This document shows positions 1 through 10,613 of a stretch of DNA of 64,000 bases, one piece after another (position 1 is the first letter of the stretch; each line of letters opens with the position of its first letter). Made by a program: the position numbers and the translations under genes. Origin of the DNA: Dehalococcoidia bacterium (GTDB taxonomy: Bacteria > Chloroflexota > Dehalococcoidia > Bin125); contig JAJDWB010000007.1 in assembly GCA_022825855.1 (NCBI GenBank), forward strand, positions 124,001 to 188,000, read 5' to 3'. A model generated the notes under the pieces. It was not told where the DNA came from, ran no database searches, and saw only the letters and a list, made by a program, of their open reading frames with translations.

Positions 1-1
1 T

Positions 2-640
2 GAGATCGATGTCGTTGAGCGGGCGAAGCAGATCGAGCTGCAGGAACAGGAGATTCAGCGCCGCGAGCGCGAGTTGGAAGCAACGGTACGGAAGCCGGCC
101 GAGGCGGAACGCTACCGAATCGAAACGCTGGCCGAGGGAGAGCGCAATGCGGTGGTGGCGCAAGCGATCGCCGACGCGGAAGCGACCCGCCGCCAAGGCG
201 AGGCGCAGGCCGAAGTGATCCGTCTCACCGGTCAGGCCGAGGCCGAAGCGATTGAGGCGAAGGGCGCCGCGGAAGCAGCCGCGATGCAGCTCAAGGCGGA
301 GGCATGGAAGCAATACGGCGAGGCAGCAGTGATCCAGCAGGTGCTTGAGACGTTGCCCGCCGTGGCCGAAGCCGTCGCCCAGCCGCTGGCCCGCACCGAC
401 CGGATCGTGATGTTCGGCGGCGGAGACGGCGGCGGCACCGGCGCCAGCACGCTAACACGCGACATCACCCGCACCGTCGCCCAGGTGCCGGAGGTGATCG
501 AGTCGCTGACCGGCATCGACATCGTCGGCAGCATCAAGAACATCCCTGGCCTGGAGTCCACGACTCGAAGCAGCGAAGCGACAGAAGAATCGCCGCCGGA
601 GATTGAGCAACCTGACCAGCCTGACCGGCCGCAGGCGTAA
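2..640 (+). CDS. Flotillin/SPFH-family protein, C-terminal part (5' truncated)
   Basis: The reading frame is open from base 2, so the start and the SPFH/band-7 domain lie outside the window. What remains is a long Glu/Ala/Arg-rich coiled coil (repeats of the A-E-A type over about residues 1-110), then a segment with [12 protein letters not shown] and a short hydrophobic C-terminus. This is the usual layout of the flotillin tail, which oligomerises on the inner face of the membrane and organises lipid microdomains. The tail ends in acidic/Pro/Gln-rich residues. It lies 16 bp upstream of an MBL-fold gene on the same strand. The family call rests on the tail only. Confidence 0.75.
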   Translation, partial: EIDVVERAKQIELQEQEIQRRERELEATVRKPAEAERYRIETLAEGERNAVVAQAIADAEATRRQGEAQAEVIRLTGQAEAEAIEAKGAAEAAAMQLKAEAWKQYGEAAVIQQVLETLPAVAEAVAQPLARTDRIVMFGGGDGGGTGASTLTRDITRTVAQVPEVIESLTGIDIVGSIKNIPGLESTTRSSEATEESPPEIEQPDQPDRPQA

Positions 641-656
641 CCGCGTGCCTGACTCA

Positions 657-1676
657 ATGATGACCGAGCACGGCGTGTTGCCGATTGCGCTGGGCGATAA
701 CTGGGCGTATGCGCTGCCGACCTCGGACGGGGTGATCCTGATTGACGCGGGGCCGGACTATGACGGGGCCTGGGATGCGCTGGTGGCGCAGCTCGACGCG
801 GCGGGGCTGGACATCGCCGACGTTCAGTACGTGGCGATCACGCATGCGCACATCGACCACTGCGGGCTGGCGTTCCGCTGGCAGGAGGCGGGAGTGACGG
901 TCGCCGCCTCGGAGCTGGAGGCGCAGTCGTTCCTGCACGGGCGCAACATCATCGGCTACCAGACGCAGTACGTGTTCGAGCACATGCGTCGCGTGGGCGT
1001 GCCGGAGGAGCGGATCACGGGCTTCATCGAGGCGCGCGAGCGGATGCGTCAGGCCTATCGATCGGGAGACAACACCGGCGGCGGCGTGCGCCGGGAGCGG
1101 TGGCCGGGACTGATCCGGGGCACGCCGTTCCGCGCCGACGAGGAGTTGAGCGACGGAGCCGAGATTCGGCTCGGAGACAGGCGGGTGGTGCTGATCTCGG
1201 CGCCGGGCCACACGCCGGGCAACTGCGTGTTCTACGAACCTGATACCGGCGCCCTGTTCAGCGGGGACCAGGTGATTCCGGGGCTCAACTCGAATCCCGG
1301 CTGGCACTTCGACATCTCGGTCGAGCCTCCCGCGCGGTTCCGCAGCCTGCCTGCCTTTGCCGAGTCGCTGGAGCGGATCGAGGCGCTCGATGTCCGCTAT
1401 CTCTACCCGGGCCACCGCGAGCCGTCGGACGAGGTGGCGGCAGAGATCGAGCGGGTGCGGCGGCATCACCGCAAGCGGCAGGGACAGCTTCGGGAGATGC
1501 TCGACGCCGGGCCGAAGTCGCCGTACGAGTTGCTGATGGCGATGTTCAGCCGGCTGCCGGATCGTCGATTGTGGCAGGCGCTGGCCGAAGTCACCGGCCA
1601 CATTGACGCGCTCGTGGTGCGTGGTGAGGCGACGGAGACCGAGACCGATGGTCTGCTGACGATCCGGCTGGTCTGA
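657..1676 (+). CDS. MBL-fold metallo-hydrolase
   Basis: A protein of 339 residues from the ATG at 657; the frame is open upstream, but that part overlaps the flotillin end and lacks family character. The metal-binding HxHxDH motif reads HAHIDH at residues 63-68, and a later SAPGHTPG motif and SGDQV follow, typical of glyoxalase-II/lactamase-like hydrolases. The last 80 residues look like the helical/winged C-terminal cap found in the LACTB2-like and acyl-hydrolase branches. Substrate is not predictable; a thioester or nucleic acid hydrolase is possible. Cytosolic, no signal peptide. Confidence 0.85.
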   Translation: MMTEHGVLPIALGDNWAYALPTSDGVILIDAGPDYDGAWDALVAQLDAAGLDIADVQYVAITHAHIDHCGLAFRWQEAGVTVAASELEAQSFLHGRNIIGYQTQYVFEHMRRVGVPEERITGFIEARERMRQAYRSGDNTGGGVRRERWPGLIRGTPFRADEELSDGAEIRLGDRRVVLISAPGHTPGNCVFYEPDTGALFSGDQVIPGLNSNPGWHFDISVEPPARFRSLPAFAESLERIEALDVRYLYPGHREPSDEVAAEIERVRRHHRKRQGQLREMLDAGPKSPYELLMAMFSRLPDRRLWQALAEVTGHIDALVVRGEATETETDGLLTIRLV

Positions 1677-1680
1677 GTCG

Positions 1681-2946
1681 TTACAGCCGCCGGTAGACCC
1701 CTGAGGAACCGGTCATCAGCTCGCCCAGAGCGGCGCGGCGGATGAGGGTGAGCGCCGAGGTAACGGCCCTGGCCTTGATCGCGGCGCGGGTCTGGGCAAA
1801 GGTGTAGCCCGTTGCGTAACTCTCGCCGGCCGTCTCGATGCCGAGGCAGACGGCGCCGACCGGCTGTCCGCCGTGCGGCTCGGGTCCGGCGACGCCGGTG
1901 ATGCCGACGCCGATGTCGGCGTCGAACTGGCGGCGCACGGCGCCGGCCATCGCGGCGGCCGTCTCGTTGGAGACGACGCCGTGCTCGTCGATGACCGCAG
2001 CGTCGACGCCGTGGTGGATCTTGGCTTCGGCCGTGTACGAGACCACGCCGCCGCGGAAGTAGCCGCTAGCGCCGGGGACGTCGGTGATGGTGCTGGCCAG
2101 CAGCCCGCCGGTGCAGGACTCCATCACGGCGATCGACATGCCGCGATCCTTGAGCAGCCCGGCGACGGCCTCCTGGAAGGTGTCTTCGTCCGCGCCCCAG
2201 ATCGCGTCGCCCAGCATCGAGCGAATCTGCTGCTCCACCGGCGCGATCCGCTCCCTGGCGATGTCCTCGTAGCGCGCCTTCGAGGCGAGCCGGACGTGTA
2301 CGCCGTCGGCCTTGTGGTAGACGCCGACGGTTGGGTCGGGCTGATACCGCAGGTCTCCGAGCAACTCGTCCAGCATCGATTCGCCCAGGCCGGTCGTCTT
2401 GAGCGTGCGCGAGATCAGCACGCCGCCGTCGGAACGCGCCTTGAGCCGCGGCGCGATGTCGTTCTCCCACATGCCGGTCATCTCGGCCGGCGGTCCGGGC
2501 ATGGCGATGATGATCGCGCCGTCTTGCTCGACCCACCAACCAGGCGCGGTGCCGCGCGGATTGGGGATCGACTCGCCGGAGGGGATGATCGTCGCCTGCT
2601 TGACGTTCTGCTCGGGCATGCGGCCGCCGCGGCGCTCGAAGAAGTTGCGCAAGTGGGCTTCGAGTTCGGGCACGACATAGGCTTCCTCGCCGACCGACTC
2701 GGCAATCGCGTCGCGGGTGACGTCATCCTCGGTCGGGCCCAGGCCGCCGGTCAGGATGACCACGTCGGAGCGACCTTTCGCCGTCCGAATCAGTTCGACC
2801 AGTCGCGCCTGGTTGTCGCCGATCTGGTGCATGAAGTACAGATCGATGCCCATCGCGGGCAGGCGCTGAGCCATGTAGTTGGCGTTGGTGTCAAGAATCT
2901 CGCCCATCAGGATTTCGGTGCCGATGCTGATGATCTCCGCCCGCAT
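1681..2946 (-). CDS. cinA: CinA: molybdopterin-binding domain + nicotinamide-nucleotide amidase
   Basis: 421 residues, the usual CinA length. The N-terminal MoCF/COG1058 domain begins MRAEIISIGTEILMGEI and contains the GGLGPTEDD and MPGPPAEM motifs (ADP-ribose pyrophosphatase-like activity in the family). The C-terminal domain has ESCTGGLLAS and GVTGVAGP-type motifs of the NMN deamidase PncC, which recycles NMN to NaMN. The start at 2946 is fixed by an AGGAGAG ribosome site 5-6 bases upstream and by the family N-terminus. The frame stays open far upstream, but that part is antisense to moxR. Divergent from the MoxR operon. Confidence 0.93.
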   Translation of the reverse strand: MRAEIISIGTEILMGEILDTNANYMAQRLPAMGIDLYFMHQIGDNQARLVELIRTAKGRSDVVILTGGLGPTEDDVTRDAIAESVGEEAYVVPELEAHLRNFFERRGGRMPEQNVKQATIIPSGESIPNPRGTAPGWWVEQDGAIIIAMPGPPAEMTGMWENDIAPRLKARSDGGVLISRTLKTTGLGESMLDELLGDLRYQPDPTVGVYHKADGVHVRLASKARYEDIARERIAPVEQQIRSMLGDAIWGADEDTFQEAVAGLLKDRGMSIAVMESCTGGLLASTITDVPGASGYFRGGVVSYTAEAKIHHGVDAAVIDEHGVVSNETAAAMAGAVRRQFDADIGVGITGVAGPEPHGGQPVGAVCLGIETAGESYATGYTFAQTRAAIKARAVTSALTLIRRAALGELMTGSSGVYRRL

Positions 2947-3045
2947 GTCGCGCTCTCCTGGTTGTGCGTTGCCGCCGGTGTTCGACTCGATGCTACCCGC
3001 CGATCGCGCCAGAGCCCTGGCGAGAGCTGCTGATACGCTGCCTGA

Positions 3046-4029
<984 letters not shown>

Positions 4030-4058
4030 TCCAACGCCGTTCATCGAGGGAGTCCCGC

Positions 4059-5615
4059 ATGTCCATGATGGGCGGCGGCGGAATGCTCGTCGAAGTCGAG
4101 GCGGAGTCTCGCCGCGTCGAGCGCGAACGGAAGCTCGCCTCAGGCGACTGGGGCTTCCGCCATGACAACCGCATCATCCGCGCGATCTGGGCGCCGGCGA
4201 CGGTCATCGTGGTGCTGCTCGGCGTCGCCACCGGCGAGATCGTCGTCTCGCTCGTCGCTGCGACCGTGCTGGTCGCCGGCTGGGCCGCCTGGACCTGGGC
4301 GCGGTACGCATTGCACCGGCTCGAGACCGACGTCGAGATCTCCCAGACCCACGCCTTCGTCGGCGAGACGCTGACGCTGAGCCTGCGGCTGGCGAACCGC
4401 AAGATCATTCCCCTCTCGGCGCTGCAGGTGCGGGTCAATCTGCCCGAGATCCTGGAGCCGTCCAACCAGGCCTTCAGCAAGCTGCACGAGTCGGCGCCGC
4501 AGGAGGGCGTGGTCGTGCGCTCGACGTCGTTGCGCTGGTACGAGCGGCTGATCTGGGACTTCCAGATTCCGCTGATCACGCGCGGGCACTTTCAACTCGC
4601 GAGGGTCGACCTCAAATCGGGCGACTTCTTCGGCGTCTACCGGCGCGAACGGACCGACGACGCCGGCCACACGCTCTGGGTCTATCCCGAAGTGCTCTCG
4701 CTGGAACGTCTGGGTCTGCCCAGGCTGCGCCCGCAGGGCGATCAGCGCGGCGGACAGCGGCTGTTCGAGGATCCGACCCGGTTGCAGACGATTCGCGACT
4801 ATCGACCGGGAGACCCGTTGAAGAAAGTCGACTGGAAGGCGACCGCGCGGCGGCAGCAGTTGCAGTCGCGCGTCTACGACCCCTCCAGCGACCTGATCGC
4901 CGTGGTCGCGCTCAACGTGTCGACCTTGCCGCACGCCTGGCAGGGCTTCTTCGGCGATATCTTCGAGCGCGCCGTCTCGGTCGCCGCCTCGCTGGCCAAC
5001 GGATACTCCGACGAGCGCGTGCCGGTCGGCCTGCTGGCCAACTGCACCTGGCCCGGCCACGACACGGCGATCCGCGTGCCGCCGTCGCGATCGCCGGGCC
5101 AGATGACGCGCATCCTCGAAGCGCTGGCCATGGCCGATGTCTTCACCCTGGTGCGAATCGAGCGGATGCTGAGCGAAGAGCGGCTCACCTACGGCTCGAC
5201 CCTCGCCCTGGTCACGGCGGTGCTGACGCCGGCGCTCGAATCCTCGCTGCTGCAGATCAAGCGGCACGGCGCGCAGATCGGCCTGATCTACGTCGGCATC
5301 GAGGATCCCCCGGCGACCTTCGCCGATTCTCCCGTCTACGACATCCGCGCCGCGCTGGAGGGGCTGCACTTCGAGCGGGTCGGCGAGGGAGGTCCGTGGG
5401 CTCGGACCGACCGGCTCTACGCCAGCCGGCGTCCGCCCGAACCGTCCGAGGAGGTCGAACTGCCTACGTTCGTCAGCGCCGACGGCGACGCGGTCGATTC
5501 GCCCGGAGCAATCGAGGATCCGACGCCGGTCGTTGCTGCCGCGCCGTCTCCGCGTCCCGCCGCGGCACCCGAGAGCCCCTGGTCTCGCCCTCCTGAAGCG
5601 GATCGCCGGCGATGA
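4059..5615 (+). CDS. DUF58 domain-containing membrane protein
   Basis: 518 residues. Two predicted membrane helices at about residues 45-90 are followed by an extracytoplasmic beta-rich segment and the DUF58 core. The signature is IRDYRPGDPLKKVDWKATAR, after which comes a VWA-like region. The last 60 residues are a low-complexity Pro/Glu/Ala tail. A GAGGGAG ribosome site precedes the ATG at 4059; a second ATG at 4065 is possible. The stop overlaps the next start by 4 bp (ATGA), so translation is coupled. DUF58 proteins work with MoxR ATPases; the exact role is unknown. Confidence 0.9.
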   Translation: MSMMGGGGMLVEVEAESRRVERERKLASGDWGFRHDNRIIRAIWAPATVIVVLLGVATGEIVVSLVAATVLVAGWAAWTWARYALHRLETDVEISQTHAFVGETLTLSLRLANRKIIPLSALQVRVNLPEILEPSNQAFSKLHESAPQEGVVVRSTSLRWYERLIWDFQIPLITRGHFQLARVDLKSGDFFGVYRRERTDDAGHTLWVYPEVLSLERLGLPRLRPQGDQRGGQRLFEDPTRLQTIRDYRPGDPLKKVDWKATARRQQLQSRVYDPSSDLIAVVALNVSTLPHAWQGFFGDIFERAVSVAASLANGYSDERVPVGLLANCTWPGHDTAIRVPPSRSPGQMTRILEALAMADVFTLVRIERMLSEERLTYGSTLALVTAVLTPALESSLLQIKRHGAQIGLIYVGIEDPPATFADSPVYDIRAALEGLHFERVGEGGPWARTDRLYASRRPPEPSEEVELPTFVSADGDAVDSPGAIEDPTPVVAAAPSPRPAAAPESPWSRPPEADRRR

Positions 5616-7069
5616 GCGCGGCCGTCACCGCCCTGACCGCACCGGGTTCGTCCCGCCGGATCGACCGCGCCTACACGGCCTCGCTGTTGCTCGGCGAGAT
5701 CGTGATGCTGATCATCCTGGCCAAGCTGATCCCGCGGGTCGTCGCCTACGACGCCGGGGAGACGCTTTCGGTCTGGGCCGTGGCCGGGACGGTGCTGCTC
5801 GGCTTCGGCGTGTCGCGCTGGCTGGGCAACCGCGAGCTGTCGACCGCGCGCAGATTCTGGTACGGCTTGCTGATCACGCTGGTCGCGCTGCAGATCATCG
5901 GCTCGGCCGACCTCTCCGAGAGCGCGCGCATCTGGAACATGTCCTGGGTGCTCGAACTGGGCCGCCCGTCGAGCCCGGTCTGGCGCGAGGCGGTCCTGCT
6001 GGCCGACGGCAGCAGCGTGCCCGGCGAGATCGATCAACTCTTCGCCGCGCTGATGCTGATCCCGATCTGGTTCCGCGGCGTCTCGCTGGGCTCCGCCGAC
6101 CTGACCGATCGCTCCTTCGCCAACTACGCGGTCTACGGGTTGATCATGATCGCCTTCGCGCTGGCCCTGGCCGACAACGGTAACGTGGTCGACCACGTCC
6201 GCGGTCTCGGCATCCTCTGGGTGGTGGTCGGGCTGTTGACGGTCGTGCTCAAGAACGCGTCCAACACCGACCAGGTCGAAGGACTGGGCGCGGTGCAGAC
6301 CGGCGCGTCGGTCGCGGCGACGATGGTCGCGCTGGTGGTCGGCGTCGCGCTGTTTCTGTTGATCGTGACCGGCGTTGTTGCTGCGATCGCCGGTACCGGC
6401 GTGGTCGAGCCTGTGCTGGATGCGATCGGAGTCGTGATCCGGGGCATCATCACCGTCGTCTCTTACATCCTTTGGCCGTTCTTCTGGGTCTTCCAGCAGA
6501 TCCGCGACGCGATCGGGACGCAAGAGCAGGAAGTCTTCGAACGGCTGGGAGAAGGCCTGGGTCGGCCAGTCGAAATGGCGGGTGCGGAAGCCGGCGAGGC
6601 CGATCCGACGGCGGGCATCGTGCTCTCACGCGTCTTCGGCGGTATCGCCGCCGTGCTCGTCTTCGCGGTCGCGGCCTTCTACCTCTTCCGGCGCTTCGTC
6701 AACCGCGAGACGCGCACCGAGGAGTTGCGCGAGTCGCTCTGGTCGGAGGCCAATCTGCTCGACGACCTGTTCGGCGGGTTGCGCGGCCTCGGCTCGCGCT
6801 TCCGCCGTGGATCGGAGGCAAGCGCGCCCGACGCGCCGATCGCCGAGCTCTACTACGAAGTCCTCGAACACGCCCAAGGCAAGGGCCAGGTGCGGGCCGT
6901 GCATCGCACGCCGCTGCAGTTCGCCGATGCGCTCGAACGCGCCTATCACAGCCCCACGCCGAAGCGCATCTCGGAGGCGTTCAGCACGTTCCGCTACGGC
7001 GGACACCAGCCCAACCGGGCCGAGATGAACTCGATGCGCCAGAGCTGGGACGCGCTCAAGGACAACTGA
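5612..7069 (+). CDS. Polytopic membrane protein with C-terminal DUF4129 domain
   Basis: 485 residues. Several hydrophobic helices occupy residues 15-360, with one more near 335-350. The cytosolic C-terminal 90 residues (from about YYEVLEHAQGKG to the end) match the DUF4129 pattern usually found at the C-terminus of transglutaminase-like membrane proteins. No Cys-His-Asp transglutaminase core is present, so this is the stripped version of that architecture. It is translationally coupled to the DUF58 gene. Likely a membrane assembly or envelope function with the MoxR-DUF58 partner. Confidence 0.75.
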   Translation: MSAAVTALTAPGSSRRIDRAYTASLLLGEIVMLIILAKLIPRVVAYDAGETLSVWAVAGTVLLGFGVSRWLGNRELSTARRFWYGLLITLVALQIIGSADLSESARIWNMSWVLELGRPSSPVWREAVLLADGSSVPGEIDQLFAALMLIPIWFRGVSLGSADLTDRSFANYAVYGLIMIAFALALADNGNVVDHVRGLGILWVVVGLLTVVLKNASNTDQVEGLGAVQTGASVAATMVALVVGVALFLLIVTGVVAAIAGTGVVEPVLDAIGVVIRGIITVVSYILWPFFWVFQQIRDAIGTQEQEVFERLGEGLGRPVEMAGAEAGEADPTAGIVLSRVFGGIAAVLVFAVAAFYLFRRFVNRETRTEELRESLWSEANLLDDLFGGLRGLGSRFRRGSEASAPDAPIAELYYEVLEHAQGKGQVRAVHRTPLQFADALERAYHSPTPKRISEAFSTFRYGGHQPNRAEMNSMRQSWDALKDN

Positions 7070-7076
7070 CCCAGGC

Positions 7077-7862
7077 TTATGTCTCGCCGCCCTCGAACCA
7101 GGCGGCGACGCGCGGCGCGATCAGCGCTGCCGTGGTCGCCAGACCGCTGTTGACCAGGATCCAGGGCCAGTAGAGATCCTCTTCCAGCCAACTGACTGCC
7201 GCGGCGCTCTCGTCGAGGCCGAACTCCAGCCACCAGGCCATGATCACGAAGAGGACCAAGGCGACGTTCAGCGGGCTGACGATTGGTCCGTCGATGCCGC
7301 GGCCCACGATCCAGCGGGCGATGAACGCGAACCCCGTCATCGCGATCGCCCAGGTGAAGACCGGCGCGGGGAAGACAGCGCCGGAGTACCAGATCGCAGT
7401 GTTCAGCCAGAACTGCAGGAACGAGAAGATCAGCACCCAGACGAACAGGGGCCGGGTGGCGTAGGGAGCGAGCACCCGAGCGGCGACCACCGTGAGGATC
7501 AGCATCAGCGAGAAGGGCCAGAAGATCGGCTCCTGCGCGAACGTCGCAGCGACCGTCGACCAGGACAGGATCACCTCGCAGACCAGCAGCCCCAGCGCTC
7601 CCAGCGCGACCGTCATGTTCTCCGTGTCGCTGAGATTGCCCCGCGCGGGTCGCATGGTGAGCACGCGAGCGATGATCACGATCGACAGCAGTTCCGCCGA
7701 CCACCAGATGGAACCCTGATCGACGTTGGCCAGCTCGCTGATCGTTTCGAGCAGAAAGATCAGCAGCGAGGCAATCAGGACGAACCGCCATCCGGTGTCG
7801 TCCCACAGCCCACGCAGGGCGCCAACCGGATCGTTCAGCAGCGCTTCATGGTGCGGCATCAT
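7077..7862 (-). CDS. Polytopic membrane protein of unknown function
   Basis: 261 residues with about six to seven hydrophobic helices, rich in Trp and Ile, beginning MMPHHEALLNDPVG. Either of two adjacent ATG codons (7862 or 7859) could start it. No recognisable transporter or enzyme motif. It is convergent with the MoxR-DUF58-DUF4129 operon, 7 bp from its stop, and divergent from the first SDR gene. I do not recognise the family. Confidence 0.6.
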   Translation of the reverse strand: MMPHHEALLNDPVGALRGLWDDTGWRFVLIASLLIFLLETISELANVDQGSIWWSAELLSIVIIARVLTMRPARGNLSDTENMTVALGALGLLVCEVILSWSTVAATFAQEPIFWPFSLMLILTVVAARVLAPYATRPLFVWVLIFSFLQFWLNTAIWYSGAVFPAPVFTWAIAMTGFAFIARWIVGRGIDGPIVSPLNVALVLFVIMAWWLEFGLDESAAAVSWLEEDLYWPWILVNSGLATTAALIAPRVAAWFEGGET

Positions 7863-7962
7863 GCTCTCCGTTTCACTCAGGGACCGATAGCTGCAACGTA
7901 GAGTCTCCCGATCGGCGATGACCTAGGTTGCAAGCAAACTGCGATATAGAAGGGAGCTCGCC

Positions 7963-8766
7963 GTGAGCCAACTGGACGGCAAGATCGCGTTGATCACCGG
8001 AGCGGCCTCGGGCATCGGCCTGGCGGCGGCGCAACTGTTCGCCGGCGAAGGCGCGCAGGTAGCGATGTTCGATCGCAATGCCGACCTGGTCAACGAGACA
8101 GCTCGTGAGATCGGATCGAGCGCGCTCGCGATCAGCGGCGACGTGACCAGCGAGGCGGATGTGGCGAACGCGGTCGCCGGCTGTGTCGAGCGCTTCGGCC
8201 GGCTTGACATCGGCTTCAACAACGCCGGCATCGCCGGCGCGGCGGCGATTCACGAGCAGGAACTCGGGCACTTCCAGCACGTGGTCGATGTCTGCCTGAC
8301 CGGCGTCTTTCTCTGCCTCAAGCACCAGTCGCAACAGCTCATCGCCCAGGGTCAGGGCGGCTCCTTGATCAATACGGCCAGCATCAACGCCACCCAGGCG
8401 ACCAAGGGATTGAGCGCCTACTGCTCGGCCAAGGCCGGCGTGGCGATGCTGACCAAAGTCGCCGCGCTGGAACTGGGCGAGCACGGGATTCGCGTCAACG
8501 CGATCGGTCCCGGGCACACGAGAACGCCGATGACCAGCCGAGCCCGCGAGGTCGACGGATTCGACGAGGCGATGATCGGCGCGACGCCGCTGGGCCGCCT
8601 CGGCGAGCCTGAGGACATCGCCCAGATGGCCCTCTATCTGGCCGGCGACGCCAGCCCCTGGGTGTCGGGTCAGCTCCTCTACGTCGACGGCGGGATCACC
8701 GTCAACGAGTTGCCGCCCGGCTTCAATCCGCTGGAGTCCCGCCTCAGGCAACCGCGCGACGATTGA
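7963..8766 (+). CDS. SDR-family oxidoreductase (pair A, copy 1)
   Basis: 267 residues, GTG start preceded by AAGGGAG. The Rossmann nucleotide motif TGAASGIG is at residues 12-19 and the catalytic Tyr-X3-Lys (YCSAK) at residues 153-157. NNAG and the DV before it are also present. A classical FabG/BacC-like dehydrogenase of 250-270 residues, NAD(P)-dependent, cytosolic, substrate unknown. It is followed by a close paralogue starting 71 bp downstream (8838). Both keep an Asp after the second strand, so NAD(H) preference is plausible but not proven. Confidence 0.92.
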   Translation: MSQLDGKIALITGAASGIGLAAAQLFAGEGAQVAMFDRNADLVNETAREIGSSALAISGDVTSEADVANAVAGCVERFGRLDIGFNNAGIAGAAAIHEQELGHFQHVVDVCLTGVFLCLKHQSQQLIAQGQGGSLINTASINATQATKGLSAYCSAKAGVAMLTKVAALELGEHGIRVNAIGPGHTRTPMTSRAREVDGFDEAMIGATPLGRLGEPEDIAQMALYLAGDASPWVSGQLLYVDGGITVNELPPGFNPLESRLRQPRDD

Positions 8767-8837
8767 CGAACGCCGGCCGCCGACTAGCCTGCCGGTGGCG
8801 GAAACGGACCGACACTGGAGCACAGGAGGCAGTGAAC

Positions 8838-9626
8838 ATGGGACTGCTGGACGGCAAGGCGGCGCTGATCACCGGCGCTGCTTCGGGAATCGGACTGGCG
8901 GCGGCGAAGCGATTCGCCGAGGAAGGCGCGCAGGTCGCCATCGCCGACCGCAACGCGGACGGCGCGGCCGAGGCGGCGCGCGAGATTGGCTCGCAGGCCG
9001 TCGCGATCGCGGCCGACGTGACCAACGAGGACGATGTCGCGAACATGGTTATGTCCTGCGTGGACCGCTTCGGCCGGCTGGACGTCGCCTTCAACAACGC
9101 CGGGATCGGCGGATTCTCGCCGATCCAGGACTATCCGCTGCAGCAGTTCCAGCAGGTGATCGACGTCTGTCTGACCGGCGTCTTCCTCTGCATCAAGCAC
9201 GAGGCCAAGCACCTGATCGAACAGGGCTCGGGCGGCTCGATCATCAACACCGCTTCGCTCAACAGCATCCAGGCGACCGAAGGACTCTCCGCCTACTGCT
9301 CGGCCAAGGCCGGCGTGGCGATGCTGACCAAGGTGTCGGCGCTGGAACTGGGACGCCACGACATCCGCGTCAACAGCATCGGCCCCGGCCTGATCCGGAC
9401 GCCCTTGACGCAAGGGCTGCGCGACGTGCCCGAGCTGGAGCAGGCGTTCGCGCATGAGGCGCCGCTGGGCCGGATCGGCGAGCCCGAGGATGTCGCCCAG
9501 CTCGCGCTCTGGCTGGCCTCCGACGCGTCCTCGCTGATGACCGGTCAGACCGTCCAGCTCAACGGCGGGGCCGACATCAACAAGTACCCGCCGCTGTTCG
9601 AGTTCTTCGGCCAGCAGGCGTTGTAG
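8838..9626 (+). CDS. SDR-family oxidoreductase (pair A, copy 2)
   Basis: 262 residues from the ATG at 8838, chosen because an AGGAGG ribosome site lies 9 bases upstream and the N-terminus then aligns with the preceding SDR. Motifs TGAASGIG (residues 12-19), NNAG and YCSAK are in the same positions as in copy 1. The two proteins are similar throughout, including the FNNAGI and LSAYCSAKAGVAMLTK stretches, so this is a tandem duplication. Function is a dehydrogenase/reductase of unknown substrate. Confidence 0.92.
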   Translation: MGLLDGKAALITGAASGIGLAAAKRFAEEGAQVAIADRNADGAAEAAREIGSQAVAIAADVTNEDDVANMVMSCVDRFGRLDVAFNNAGIGGFSPIQDYPLQQFQQVIDVCLTGVFLCIKHEAKHLIEQGSGGSIINTASLNSIQATEGLSAYCSAKAGVAMLTKVSALELGRHDIRVNSIGPGLIRTPLTQGLRDVPELEQAFAHEAPLGRIGEPEDVAQLALWLASDASSLMTGQTVQLNGGADINKYPPLFEFFGQQAL

Positions 9627-9687
9627 TCCCTAGACTTCCAGCCGACTGCACGGCTTCAACCCTCCGGGGCACAGTCAGGAGGCGACC

Positions 9688-10584
9688 ATGCGCGAGTTTG
9701 CAGGCAGAACGGCGGTCGTGACCGGAGCGGCCAGCGGCATGGGACTGGCCTTCGCTCGGCGCTTCGCGGCCGAGGGCATGAACGTTGTCCTCGCCGACAT
9801 CGAAGCGGAAGCGCTCAACGCCCAGGTCACCAGACTGGTCCAGGAAGAGCGTCGCGTCCTCGGCGTGGTGGTCGACACCATGCGCAAGGAAGCTCTGGTC
9901 GATCTGCGCGATCGGACGATCGCCGAGTACGGCAACATCCACATCCTCGTCAACAACGCCGGCGTCGCCGGTGGCGAGGACGCGGGCGTCTTCCCCGACG
10001 GCCGAGTCCAGGGGACCTGGCAGGTCTCGGACCAGACCTGGAACTGGGTCATGGGCGTCAACTTCTGGGGTGTGCTCTACGGCCTCCAGGTCTTCGTGCC
10101 GCACATGCTGGATCACGGCGAGGAGGGTCACATCGTCAACACCGCCTCGCTCGCCGGGCTGATGCCCGGCGGCGGGGCCTACAGCGTCTCCAAGCACGCC
10201 GTGTTGACGATGACCGAGGGTCTCTACCAGCAGTTCCAGGCAATGGGCGCCAACCTCAGCGCGTCGGTGCTCTGCCCCGGCTTCGTCAACACCAACATCG
10301 CCCACGCCGACCGCAACCGCCCGGAGGAATTCGGCGGCACAACTGAGCGATCAGCCGAGCAGGAACAGGCGATCGCATTCCTGCTCGGCGGCGGCATGGA
10401 CCCCGACCAGGTCGCCGACATCGTCTTCGACTCGATCGTCGAGCAACGCTGCTACATCCTGCCGCATCCCGCCTGGGACGACGTCGTGCGCGGCCGGGTC
10501 GAGCACGTCCTCGCCCGCGAGGCGCCGATCTCGGTCGACATGGAGGAGATGCTGCGCCGGCGCGCAGCCGGCCAGGACGTCTGA
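9688..10584 (+). CDS. SDR-family oxidoreductase (pair B, copy 1)
   Basis: 298 residues, ATG preceded by AGGAGG. TGAASGMG at residues 12-19, LVNNAGV, and the catalytic YSVSK motif. Longer than the pair A proteins, with a C-terminal extension carrying repeated Glu/Arg residues. This SDR subfamily (often labelled SDR family NAD(P)-dependent oxidoreductase, CAAD-like) commonly occurs beside CoA transferases and acyl-CoA dehydrogenases. Substrate unknown. A close paralogue starts 30 bp after its stop codon. Confidence 0.92.
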   Translation: MREFAGRTAVVTGAASGMGLAFARRFAAEGMNVVLADIEAEALNAQVTRLVQEERRVLGVVVDTMRKEALVDLRDRTIAEYGNIHILVNNAGVAGGEDAGVFPDGRVQGTWQVSDQTWNWVMGVNFWGVLYGLQVFVPHMLDHGEEGHIVNTASLAGLMPGGGAYSVSKHAVLTMTEGLYQQFQAMGANLSASVLCPGFVNTNIAHADRNRPEEFGGTTERSAEQEQAIAFLLGGGMDPDQVADIVFDSIVEQRCYILPHPAWDDVVRGRVEHVLAREAPISVDMEEMLRRRAAGQDV

Positions 10585-10613
10585 GCAACACCGCATCACC
10601 AGAGGATTGAATC